A DNA stretch of 40,556 nucleotides from an uncultured Clostridia bacterium. Its GTDB lineage: Bacteria; Bacillota; Clostridia; Christensenellales; Aristaeellaceae. A model generated the notes under the pieces. That model was not told the DNA's origin and made no database searches. It saw only the letters and a list, made by a program, of their open reading frames with translations. The stretch covers positions 1-40,556 of the forward strand of contig CALVVZ010000007.1 of the NCBI GenBank assembly GCA_944364075.1, written 5' to 3'. A program made the translations under genes and the position numbers. Position 1 is the first letter of the stretch; the number at the start of each line of letters is the position of its first letter. This document shows, piece after piece, positions 25,398-32,466 of the stretch.

Positions 25398-26654
25398 ATG
25401 GAAGAAAAGATTGCGGCGCTGATCGCTGCCGCGGAGGAAAGACTGGCGCCTGCTTTCAAACGCCTGGAAGCCATGGAGGAGCTCGGCACCCGGCGGGTGC
25501 TGGCTGCCTTCCAGGAACATCAGGTGGCTTACCGGCATTTCGCACCCACCACGGGATATGGTTACGACGACGTGGGGCGGGATACGCTGGAGAAAATATT
25601 TGCCTCCCTCTTTGGCACGGAGGCAGCCATTGTACGGCCGCATATTGCTTCTGGAACCCATGCCATTTCTCTGTGCCTGTTCGGGCTGACACTGCCGGGC
25701 GATCATATTCTTTCGGCGACGGGGAAGCCTTATGACACCCTGGAGGAGATCATCGGTATGGGGGATGGTCCGGCGCCGGTGGGCAGCCTGCGGGAAATGG
25801 GCGTGAGCTACAGTGACGTGCCCTTAAATGACCGTGGGGAGATTGACCTTGCGGCGGTGGAAGCGGCCATTCGCCCCAATACCCGGCTGGTCATTGCGCA
25901 ACGCAGCCGCGGGTATGCCTGGCGTCCATCCCTGATGCCGGAAGCTTTCGGCCCGCTGGCGGAGCTGCTGCATCGCAAATATCCGCACATTCGCCTGATG
26001 GTGGACAACTGCTACGGCGAGTTCGTGCGCGAAAAGGAGCCCAGCCATTACGGCGCGGACATCTGCGTGGGCAGCCTGATCAAGAACCCGGGCGGCGGAC
26101 TGGCGCCCACGGGCGGCTATATTGTTGGCAGGCAGGAGGCGGTGGAACGCATTGCCTACCGGTTGACGGCGCCGGGCATCGGCCTGGAGGTGGGCAGCTA
26201 CGCGGGCAGCTATCAGCCTTTTTACCAGGGGCTTTTCATGGCGCCACATACGGTATGTCAGGCGATCAAAACGGCCTGCCTGGCGGCGGCGGTGTTCGAA
26301 TCCCTGGGGATGACCACCACGCCCCCCGCCCTGGAGGAACGCGCGGACATCATTCAGGCCATTCAGATGAAAACGCCGGAGCGCCTGGTGGCCTTCTGCC
26401 AGGGAATTCAGCTGGCGTCGCCCATTGACAGCATGGCGTTGCCGGAGCCTTGGGCCATGCCCGGCTATCAGGATCAGGTGGTGATGGCCGCAGGCACTTT
26501 TGTGGCAGGCGCGTCCATTGAGCTGAGCGCCGACGCGCCCATGCGGGAACCTTACACTGCCTATATGCAGGGCGGACTGACCTATATCCATGGCCGCGTG
26601 GCGCTGGCCCGGGCGCTGGAGCGCATGGTATCTCAGGGCTGCCTGGAGATATAA
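25398..26654 (+). CDS. Aluminium-resistance / methionine gamma-lyase-like PLP enzyme (YnbB family)
   Basis: A 418-residue fold-type I PLP protein of the Alum_res family. Markers are HFAPTTGYGYDDVGRDTLE, RPHIASGTHAIS, DNCYGEF (the Asp contacting the pyridine nitrogen), and the probable PLP lysine K229 in SLIKNPGGG. The family name comes from an aluminium-tolerance phenotype; its members resemble methionine gamma-lyase, and the true substrate is not known. AAGGAG (25384-25389) supports ATG 25398, which leaves 2 nt after miaA. Linkage to miaA and mutL recurs in Firmicutes (ynbB). It ends this transcription unit. Confidence 0.9.
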   Translation: MEEKIAALIAAAEERLAPAFKRLEAMEELGTRRVLAAFQEHQVAYRHFAPTTGYGYDDVGRDTLEKIFASLFGTEAAIVRPHIASGTHAISLCLFGLTLPGDHILSATGKPYDTLEEIIGMGDGPAPVGSLREMGVSYSDVPLNDRGEIDLAAVEAAIRPNTRLVIAQRSRGYAWRPSLMPEAFGPLAELLHRKYPHIRLMVDNCYGEFVREKEPSHYGADICVGSLIKNPGGGLAPTGGYIVGRQEAVERIAYRLTAPGIGLEVGSYAGSYQPFYQGLFMAPHTVCQAIKTACLAAAVFESLGMTTTPPALEERADIIQAIQMKTPERLVAFCQGIQLASPIDSMALPEPWAMPGYQDQVVMAAGTFVAGASIELSADAPMREPYTAYMQGGLTYIHGRVALARALERMVSQGCLEI

Positions 26655-26656
26655 GC

Positions 26657-26879
26657 GCGTGGCTGTACAAGGCTGCGGCAGACTGTCAAAACCCCAGGGA
26701 GGTGTCGGAGGGGCCGCAGCCCCTCCGACTTTCATTCGTGTAAGCCGGCTTTGCGGGTCATTGATTTTGCTTGCAAAATCAATTCCTTACAACTTCGGAC
26801 GACCTTTGGCTGGCCGAGGTTGCTTCTCCTCAAAAAAGTGGCGCCGCCACTTTCTTGACACGCTGGCGTGGCTGTACAA
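26657..26879. repeat. 14-bp direct repeats flanking the intergenic element
   Basis: GCGTGGCTGTACAA occurs at 26657-26670 and again at 26866-26879, followed by GGC and AGC respectively. The pair brackets repeat copy 1 (26680-26860), starting 3 nt after the upstream gene's stop. It may be a target-site duplication or part of the element. Confidence 0.75.
26680..26860 (+). repeat. Intergenic hairpin repeat, copy 1
   Basis: This element shares its plan and much of its sequence with 34571-34758: AGAC, a C-run then AGGG, a perfect 11-bp hairpin (arms 26704-26714 and 26719-26729, loop CGCA), TTTCATTCGT, GGCTTTGC, a TTGCTTG-AAAATC segment and a terminal AAAAGTGGCG followed by GACA. Copy 1 also has TTGATTTTGC/GCAAAATCAA arms (26761-26782) and AAAGTGGC/GCCACTTT arms near 26836-26854. 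It sits at the end of a transcription unit and may act as a terminator. No open frame with a ribosome site is in it. Confidence 0.8.
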
Positions 26880-26901
26880 AGCCTCGGGATTGTTGTAAAA
26901 T
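26873..26901 (+). promoter_or_regulatory. Possible promoter of deoD
   Basis: TGTACA (26873-26878) and TAAAAT (26896-26901) are 17 bp apart, and the start codon lies 28 nt further on. The -35 falls inside the second 14-bp direct repeat. Confidence 0.55.
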
Positions 26902-26928
26902 AGAAGAAAAAACGGGAGGTGCTGTTTG

Positions 26929-27636
26929 ATGGCGAACATTCCTACGCCTCATATCGCGGCAAAAGCAGGTGATTTTGCGCCCACCGTGCTCATGCCGGGA
27001 GATCCCCTTCGGTCCAAATTTATTGCGGAGCATTTCTTGGAAGATCCTGTGCTGGTGAACAACGTCCGGGGCGTGCAGGGCTATACGGGGCTTTACCATG
27101 GCAAGCGCGTATCCGTGATGGCTTCGGGCATGGGGATGCCTTCCATCGGCATTTATTCCTATGAGCTGTACAATTTCTATGGGGTTGAGAATATCATCCG
27201 CATCGGTTCGGCGGGCATCATTTCCCAGAAACTGAAGCTCCGGGATATTGTCGCGGGAATGAGCGTGTATACCAATTCCAACTTCGGGCAGCAGTACGGT
27301 TTCCAGGGCAATGTGGGGCCCTGCTGTTCCTGGACGCTGCTTAAGGCGGCCATGGAGGCAGGGGAACGGCTGGGGCAAACGCCGATTCCCGGACCCATTT
27401 ATTCCTCGGATATTTTCTATGATGAAGCGGGCGGCGCAGGCGCCTTGGAAAAATTGGGCGTGCTTGCGGTGGAGATGGAGGCGGCGGCCCTGTATCTCAA
27501 CGCGGCCCGGGCGGGCAAGAATGCCCTGTGCCTGTGCACCATTTCGGACAATCCGAAGACGGGGGAGGAGCTTTCTGCCGAGGAACGCCAGAATACCTTT
27601 ACCAAAATGATGGAAATTGCATTGGAAATTGCATAA
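26929..27636 (+). CDS. deoD: Purine-nucleoside phosphorylase, DeoD type
   Basis: A 235-residue enzyme that cleaves purine (deoxy)ribonucleosides with phosphate to the base and (deoxy)ribose-1-phosphate. Family marks are ANIPTPHIAAKAGDFAP with the early His, VLMPGDPLR (phosphate site), GMGMPSIGIYSYELY, RIGSAGI, VEMEAAALY (ribose site) and the TISDN segment with the catalytic aspartate. GGGAGGT (26914-26920) favours ATG 26929 over the adjacent TTG 26926. It is a single-gene unit closed by a bidirectional terminator. Confidence 0.95.
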   Translation: MANIPTPHIAAKAGDFAPTVLMPGDPLRSKFIAEHFLEDPVLVNNVRGVQGYTGLYHGKRVSVMASGMGMPSIGIYSYELYNFYGVENIIRIGSAGIISQKLKLRDIVAGMSVYTNSNFGQQYGFQGNVGPCCSWTLLKAAMEAGERLGQTPIPGPIYSSDIFYDEAGGAGALEKLGVLAVEMEAAALYLNAARAGKNALCLCTISDNPKTGEELSAEERQNTFTKMMEIALEIA

Positions 27637-27655
27637 TAACGTTTCTTCTGCACAT

Positions 27656-27693
27656 AAAAACGCGGGCCCACTGGAAAATGGCCCGCGTTTTTT
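27656..27693. terminator. Bidirectional terminator between deoD and the convergent gene
   Basis: AAAAA-CGCGGGCC (27656-27668) pairs with GGCCCGCG-TTTTTT (27680-27693). The A run and T run make it work for transcripts from both sides, fitting the convergent gene that ends at 27700. Confidence 0.93.
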
Positions 27694-27699
27694 CTATAC

Positions 27700-28110
27700 C
27701 TATACGAGGAAAGAGAGCAATAAATATAGCATACAACATAGTAAATTTGCCAGCAAAGAGCAGAAATCCTTTTCGTCGTCTTCCAGATCGTCAAAGCTGC
27801 GTATGGGCTCGTCTGTGTAATCGCTCATGTCACCGTAGGTGCGCACGGGATCGTGCTTGCGGCGCACGCGCAAACGGACGCGGGGAATATGCAGGCCGTC
27901 CATGCGCATATGCACCAGCCAGGCGCATAGCGCGAAATAGAAGCCGAGAAAGAAGAAGGCGTACATTCGGGACGAGAGGAACGCGTCGTGCGGAGCGTAG
28001 TTGCCCCAAAGCAGCGCTACGGTCAGCGCCAGGAGAAAACGGGTAAACGTTTTGTAAATGACGGGGCGGACCAGATCGCTTTTCCAATGCCGCTTGAACC
28101 AAGATTTCAT
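27700..28110 (-). CDS. Small membrane protein of unknown function
   Basis: The only minus-strand gene: 136 residues. It has a basic N-terminus (MKSWFKRHWK), two membrane helices (about 22-37 and 48-67), a basic then acidic cytoplasmic stretch (RVRRKHD, then DDLEDDEKD at about 107-115) and a final hydrophobic tail of 19 residues with two adjacent cysteines (LLCCMLYLLLSFLV). I do not recognise the family. A promoter at 28150-28178 overlaps the longer GTG start at 28158, so ATG 28110 is preferred, although its ribosome site is not strong. It converges with deoD. Confidence 0.7.
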   Translation of the reverse strand: MKSWFKRHWKSDLVRPVIYKTFTRFLLALTVALLWGNYAPHDAFLSSRMYAFFFLGFYFALCAWLVHMRMDGLHIPRVRLRVRRKHDPVRTYGDMSDYTDEPIRSFDDLEDDEKDFCSLLANLLCCMLYLLLSFLV

Positions 28111-28149
28111 ATTCTCTTGCAGCTCTCCCTTCCCTCTGTATGATACGGT

Positions 28150-28178
28150 ATTATACACTTCATATTTTGAATATGCAA
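28150..28178 (-). promoter_or_regulatory. Promoter of the minus-strand membrane protein gene
   Basis: Read on the minus strand, TTGCAT (28178-28173) and a perfect TATAAT (28155-28150) are 17 bp apart. The start codon is about 40 nt downstream. Confidence 0.75.
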
Positions 28179-28286
28179 TCCCGTATTAAAAAATGCAGGA
28201 TACGTGAAAAAAACTGCAAAATCGACAGGCTTTCACCGAAAAAAGTGCGCGAAAATCCATTTTTTTGTTTTGTTGTTGCATTTTTA

Positions 28287-28315
28287 TTGACAAGGGTATA
28301 CACATAAAGTATAAT
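28287..28315 (+). promoter_or_regulatory. Consensus promoter of the oligopeptide transporter operon
   Basis: A full-consensus -35 TTGACA (28287-28292) and -10 TATAAT (28310-28315), 17 bp apart, in an AT-rich region. It is the strongest promoter in the window and fits the expected high expression of the binding protein. Confidence 0.92.
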
Positions 28316-28324
28316 GAATATCAA

Positions 28325-28375
28325 TTGAAAGCGCGTGGGGCGGCCGGAGCGGCCAGATAGTTTGTCGCTTTCGAA
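28325..28375 (+). promoter_or_regulatory. Stem-loop in the binding-protein mRNA leader
   Basis: GAAAGCG (28327-28333) pairs with CGCTTTC (28366-28372), with outer TT/AA and an inner GGCC/GGCC hairpin. It lies at the predicted 5' end of the transcript, where such a hairpin can protect mRNA. No riboswitch class was recognised. Confidence 0.55.
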
Positions 28376-28406
28376 TATCTCATTTCATTTACTAGGAGGG
28401 AACCAC

Positions 28407-30362
28407 ATGAAGAAAGTATTGGCACTGGTCCTGACATTGGCAATGCTGTTGAGCCTGGCGTTTGTGTCCACGGCCTCCGCGGCGGAGATCACCGACCTGC
28501 GGACCTATGAGACCACCGCCCGCGAGATGGAAACCTGGAACATCCATTCCTCTCAGCTGGCCAACGACCTGAACGTGCTGTGCAACCTGATCGACGGTCT
28601 GCTGACCAACGACGCCCACGGCGCGCTGGTGGGCAACGCGGCTAAGGAATGGTACACCGAGGACGGCGGCAAGACCTGGACCTTCGTGCTCAACGATGGC
28701 ATGAAGTGGGTTGACAAGGACGGCAACGAGAAAGCCGACGTGGTAGCCGAGGACTGGGTGACCGGTCTGGAGTGGGTGCTGAACTTCTCCAAGAACGGCG
28801 CTTCCAACACCTCCATGCCCATAGAAATGATCGTTGGCGCCGCCGATTACTATGAGTACACCAAGTATCTGGCGGAGACCTATCAGCGTATCGTGGACGA
28901 CGGCGTTACCGTGCCCGACGAGCTGCGCAAGTACATTGATCCTTCCTGCTTCGATACCACCGTGTTCAAGGAAATGGTCGGCATCGCTACCCCTGATGAG
29001 AAGACCATCGTCTACACCTGCACGGACGAGCTGAGCTACTTCCCCTCCGTGGCCACCTACAACTGCCTGTATCCGCTGTCCGCCAAGCTGATCGAGGAAG
29101 TGGGCGTGGAAGGCTACCAGGGCATCACCTGGGAGAACCTGTGGTACTCCGGCCCCTATACCGTAACCTCCTATGTGCATCAGAACGAAAAGATTCTGAC
29201 CGCGAACCCCAACTACTGGAACGCGGACAACATCAAGCGGTTTAACACCGTGACCATCAAGATGGTTGAGTCCCAGGATGTGGCCTACAACCTCTTCCAG
29301 ACTGGCGAGCTGGATCACGTCACCCTGACCCAGTCCACCCTGTCCACCATCTATGCCAGCGAATCCCACGAGTTCCACAACAACCTGTCCGAAGCCCGTC
29401 CCACCAAGTACTCCTACCAGATCCACCTGGTGTATGACAAGAACAACGAGGACGGCACCAAGGACACCAATTGGAACACCGCCATCGCCAACGAGGCCTT
29501 CCGCCTGAGCTGGTACTATGGCCTGGATCTGACCCCCTACCTGGCCCGGACCAACGCCATTAACCCGCTGGCTTGCCAGAACTTCGTTTACACCGGCAAT
29601 GCGGTGTCCGTGAACGGCTCCGGCGTGGACTACACCCAGATGGTTCGCGACGAACTGGGCCTGCAGTACTCCAACGAGACCTATGCTCGCGTGGACGCCG
29701 AGAAGGCTGCCGCTTACAAGGCGCAGGCCATGGAAGAGCTGACTGCCAAGGGCGTGACCTTCCCCGTGGAGATCGACTACTACATCCAGGGCAACAGCCA
29801 GACCGCCAAGGACAGCGCCGATACCCTGGCGCAGGTGTTCTCCGATTGCCTGGGCGACGATTACGTGAAGCTGAACATCCTGACCTACGTGTCCTCCCCC
29901 ACTAACGAAGTACGTATCCCGCAGCTGGCTTCCATCTATATCAATGGCTGGGGCGCTGACTTTGCCGATCCCATCAACTTCCTGGGCCAGGAGACCTACG
30001 GCGAGGATAACGCCTACTACTCCATGAACTACTCCATGATCAACAATGCTACGGACGAGGATCTGATCGCCACCTACACCGAGTTCACGCAGATGGTGAA
30101 CGACGCCAAGGCCATCACCGACGATCAGGATGCCCGCTATGCTGCCTTCGCCAAGGCTGAAGCGTACTTCCTCAACCATGCGCTGGCGATCCCCTGCAAC
30201 TATGAAGTGGCTTGGGAACTGACCTGCATCAATCCCTACTCCAAGGTGTACAGCGCCTACGGCATCCAGGCTTACCGCTATGTGAACTGGGAGACCAACG
30301 ACGCCATCTACACCACTGATGAAGTTGCCGCGCTGGCGGAAGCTTACAACAGCGCCGAGTAA
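28407..30362 (+). CDS. Peptide/nickel-type ABC transporter substrate-binding protein (SBP family 5)
   Basis: A 651-residue secreted binding protein. The signal peptide is at 1-25 (MKKVLALVLTLAMLLSLAFV, cleavage likely after ASA). The mature part shows family-5 features: a GLLTND segment near the start, DGGKTWTFVLNDGMKWVDKDG, ADVVAEDWVTGLEWVLN, and SGPYTVTSY. No cysteine lies near the cleavage site, so it is not a typical lipoprotein. Codons are strongly biased to ACC, AAC, TAC and CTG, more than in neighbours, which suggests high expression. ATG 28407 follows GGAGGG (28395-28400). Permeases and ATPase follow, so it delivers oligopeptides or a similar ligand; the substrate cannot be told. Confidence 0.92.
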   Translation: MKKVLALVLTLAMLLSLAFVSTASAAEITDLRTYETTAREMETWNIHSSQLANDLNVLCNLIDGLLTNDAHGALVGNAAKEWYTEDGGKTWTFVLNDGMKWVDKDGNEKADVVAEDWVTGLEWVLNFSKNGASNTSMPIEMIVGAADYYEYTKYLAETYQRIVDDGVTVPDELRKYIDPSCFDTTVFKEMVGIATPDEKTIVYTCTDELSYFPSVATYNCLYPLSAKLIEEVGVEGYQGITWENLWYSGPYTVTSYVHQNEKILTANPNYWNADNIKRFNTVTIKMVESQDVAYNLFQTGELDHVTLTQSTLSTIYASESHEFHNNLSEARPTKYSYQIHLVYDKNNEDGTKDTNWNTAIANEAFRLSWYYGLDLTPYLARTNAINPLACQNFVYTGNAVSVNGSGVDYTQMVRDELGLQYSNETYARVDAEKAAAYKAQAMEELTAKGVTFPVEIDYYIQGNSQTAKDSADTLAQVFSDCLGDDYVKLNILTYVSSPTNEVRIPQLASIYINGWGADFADPINFLGQETYGEDNAYYSMNYSMINNATDEDLIATYTEFTQMVNDAKAITDDQDARYAAFAKAEAYFLNHALAIPCNYEVAWELTCINPYSKVYSAYGIQAYRYVNWETNDAIYTTDEVAALAEAYNSAE

Positions 30363-30392
30363 TTTCAGATAAAAGGGTATGGAAAAGTTTCT

Positions 30393-30420
30393 GGGGCGGT
30401 CTCCTTCGGGGGACCGCTCC
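30393..30420 (+). terminator. Intercistronic stem-loop after the binding-protein gene
   Basis: GGGGCGGTC (30393-30401) pairs with GACCGCTCC (30412-30420) including one G-U pair. There is no T tract. In such operons a hairpin after the binding-protein gene commonly stabilises the upstream mRNA or attenuates read-through; that role here is inferred. Confidence 0.65.
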
Positions 30421-30460
30421 AGATTCTTGCTAATTTCACGAAGGTCTGGGGGATGTGAGC

Positions 30461-31414
30461 ATGTTCCTATATGTCCTCAAACGGTTGCTGCAGTCCGTTG
30501 TTACGATTTTACTGGTCGTTACCATTGTTTTCCTGCTGCTGCGCCTCTTGCCTACGGATTATTATTTTACTGAAGACGAGTTGATGAAGCTGACCGAGCA
30601 GCAGAAGCATGACCGGTTGCAGGCGGCCGGGTTCCTGGATCATCCCCTGACGCAGCTGGTTCGCTTTTACAAGCAGCTTTTTACGGAGTTCGATTTAGGC
30701 ACAAGCCGGCGTATCCAAGCCAATCAGCCCGTCATTTCGGTGATTGGCAGCAAATTTGAGGTATCCATGCGCCTGGGTCTCATATCGCTGGGCATATCGC
30801 TGGTATTGGGCGTATGCTTCGGCGTGCTGCAGGCGCGGTATAAAGACGGTATCTTTGACCATCTGGGCACAGCGTACACGGTGTTTGTGAACGCGGTGCC
30901 AAGCCTGGTGACATACTCCCTGGTGCTGGCCTTCGGCGCCCGCGTCCTGGGGTTGCCATCCATGTATAGCATGCGAAAACCCGAGCTGTCCTCCATACTG
31001 CCGGTGGTTTGCCTTTCCATTGGCTCCATCGCCGGCTACATGCTTTGGACCCGGCGGTACATGGTGGACGAGCTAAATAAGGACTATATCCGCCTGGCGA
31101 AGCTCAAAGGCATGAGCACTCGTTCCGTGATGTACCGTCACGTGCTCAAAAATGCCTTTGTGCCCCTGGCACAGTATTTACCCTATTCCATTCTGCTGAC
31201 GGTGGGCGGCTCGCTGTTGGTGGAGCGGTTCTTCTCCGTACCTGGCATGGGTCCGCTGCTTACCGACGCCATTGCCCGCTATGATACCACGGTGGTGCAG
31301 GGCGTGGTTATGCTTTACGCGACCTTGGGCATTCTGGGCGTATTTCTGGGCGACGTTCTTATGACCCTGATTGATCCTCGCATTCATCTTGGCAAGAAGG
31401 GAGGCACGCGGTAA
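30461..31414 (+). CDS. Peptide ABC transporter permease, DppB/OppB type
   Basis: A 317-residue inner-membrane subunit with about six helices, the first at 8-28. The EAA loop that contacts the ATPase is at RLAKLKGMSTRSVMYRHVLK, followed by NAFVPL. It ends with DVLMTLIDPRIHLG, the standard DppB C-terminus. TGGGGGA (30447-30453) is 7 nt before ATG 30461; the in-frame GTG at 30455 is too close to that site. The stop overlaps the next ATG by one base (TAATG), so the permeases are coupled. Confidence 0.93.
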   Translation: MFLYVLKRLLQSVVTILLVVTIVFLLLRLLPTDYYFTEDELMKLTEQQKHDRLQAAGFLDHPLTQLVRFYKQLFTEFDLGTSRRIQANQPVISVIGSKFEVSMRLGLISLGISLVLGVCFGVLQARYKDGIFDHLGTAYTVFVNAVPSLVTYSLVLAFGARVLGLPSMYSMRKPELSSILPVVCLSIGSIAGYMLWTRRYMVDELNKDYIRLAKLKGMSTRSVMYRHVLKNAFVPLAQYLPYSILLTVGGSLLVERFFSVPGMGPLLTDAIARYDTTVVQGVVMLYATLGILGVFLGDVLMTLIDPRIHLGKKGGTR

Positions 31415-32451
31415 TGGAAAAGACGGTATCTGAACTTGAGCAGCCCATCGTTGATCTGGAAGTGGATCGTTCCGCGGTGGACAAAAACACCACCACCAAG
31501 TACAGCCGTGGCCGCGTGCACGTGCATGCCCGGGCGCAAATGCCTGAAAAACAGCTCTTTTCCTTTGCGGAATATGAAGCGAAGGCGGCTGAGTATACCG
31601 GCTCTTCGGAGTATTCCTACTGGAAGAGCGTATGGCGCAGCTTTTTGAAAAAGCGCGCTGCGGTGGGCATGTTCATTATCTTCCTGCTGCTGTTTCTATT
31701 TACCTTTGTAGCGGCGGCCATTGGCAAGTATGACGTGTTCAACCTGCGCATTGACAATTCCCTGATGTTTACCTCGCCCAACAGCGAATTCTGGTTCGGT
31801 ACGGATAACCTGGGCCGCGATTACTGGAGCCAGGTGTGGCATGCGACCCGTACATCCATCATTCTTGCGGTGAGCGTGTCCTTCGGCCAGATTTTTGTGG
31901 GCGTGGTCATCGGCCTGGTGTGGGGCTACGTGCGCAAGCTGGACCGCTTTTTCACCGAACTGTACAACCTGATTGATAACATTCCCGTTATCATTTACAT
32001 GACGCTGATTGCCCTGATGATCGGTAAGACCACCCTTGTCATGGGCGCGGCCATGATTGGTTTCGGCTGGCTGGGCACGGCGCGGAACATTCGCAATCTG
32101 GTGTTCATGTATCGTGACCGGGAGTACAATCTGGCATCCCGCTGCCTGGGTACCAGCCTGTGGCGCATTCTTTACCGGAATATCCTGCCCTATATGGTCA
32201 GTGTGATCATCCTGCGTCTTGCGCTGGCGATCCCCGGCACCATTGCTTACGAGACGACCCTGACTTACCTGGGATTGATGGATATTTCCACCCCGTCTCT
32301 GGGTATTCTGCTGCGGAATGCGCGCAGCTACTTCCTGGATTATCCCTACCTGCTGATTTTCCCGGCGGTCATTGTGTCCATCATCACCATTACCTTCTAT
32401 CTGGTGGGCAATGCGTTCTCCGACGCCTGCGACCCGCGCAATCACGTTTGA
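31414..32451 (+). CDS. Peptide ABC transporter permease, DppC/OppC type
   Basis: A 345-residue partner permease. A long cytoplasmic N-terminus (about 1-80) precedes the first helix (about 82-103). A FGTDNLGRDYWSQVWHATR segment typical of OppC follows, then five more helices with the EAA loop near NLASRCLGTSLWRILYRNIL. The final segment NAFSDACDPRN is the family's C-terminal signature. It forms the membrane channel with the 30461 product. The overlap with the upstream stop fixes ATG 31414. Confidence 0.93.
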   Translation: MEKTVSELEQPIVDLEVDRSAVDKNTTTKYSRGRVHVHARAQMPEKQLFSFAEYEAKAAEYTGSSEYSYWKSVWRSFLKKRAAVGMFIIFLLLFLFTFVAAAIGKYDVFNLRIDNSLMFTSPNSEFWFGTDNLGRDYWSQVWHATRTSIILAVSVSFGQIFVGVVIGLVWGYVRKLDRFFTELYNLIDNIPVIIYMTLIALMIGKTTLVMGAAMIGFGWLGTARNIRNLVFMYRDREYNLASRCLGTSLWRILYRNILPYMVSVIILRLALAIPGTIAYETTLTYLGLMDISTPSLGILLRNARSYFLDYPYLLIFPAVIVSIITITFYLVGNAFSDACDPRNHV

Positions 32452-32466
32452 TGGGAGGGCATGACG

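Noticed and set aside
28392-30179. Minus-strand open frame of 595 codons opposite the binding protein
   Set aside because: It arises from the extreme codon bias of the + strand gene; its translation is low-complexity Gly/Val/His-rich and has no recognisable domain.
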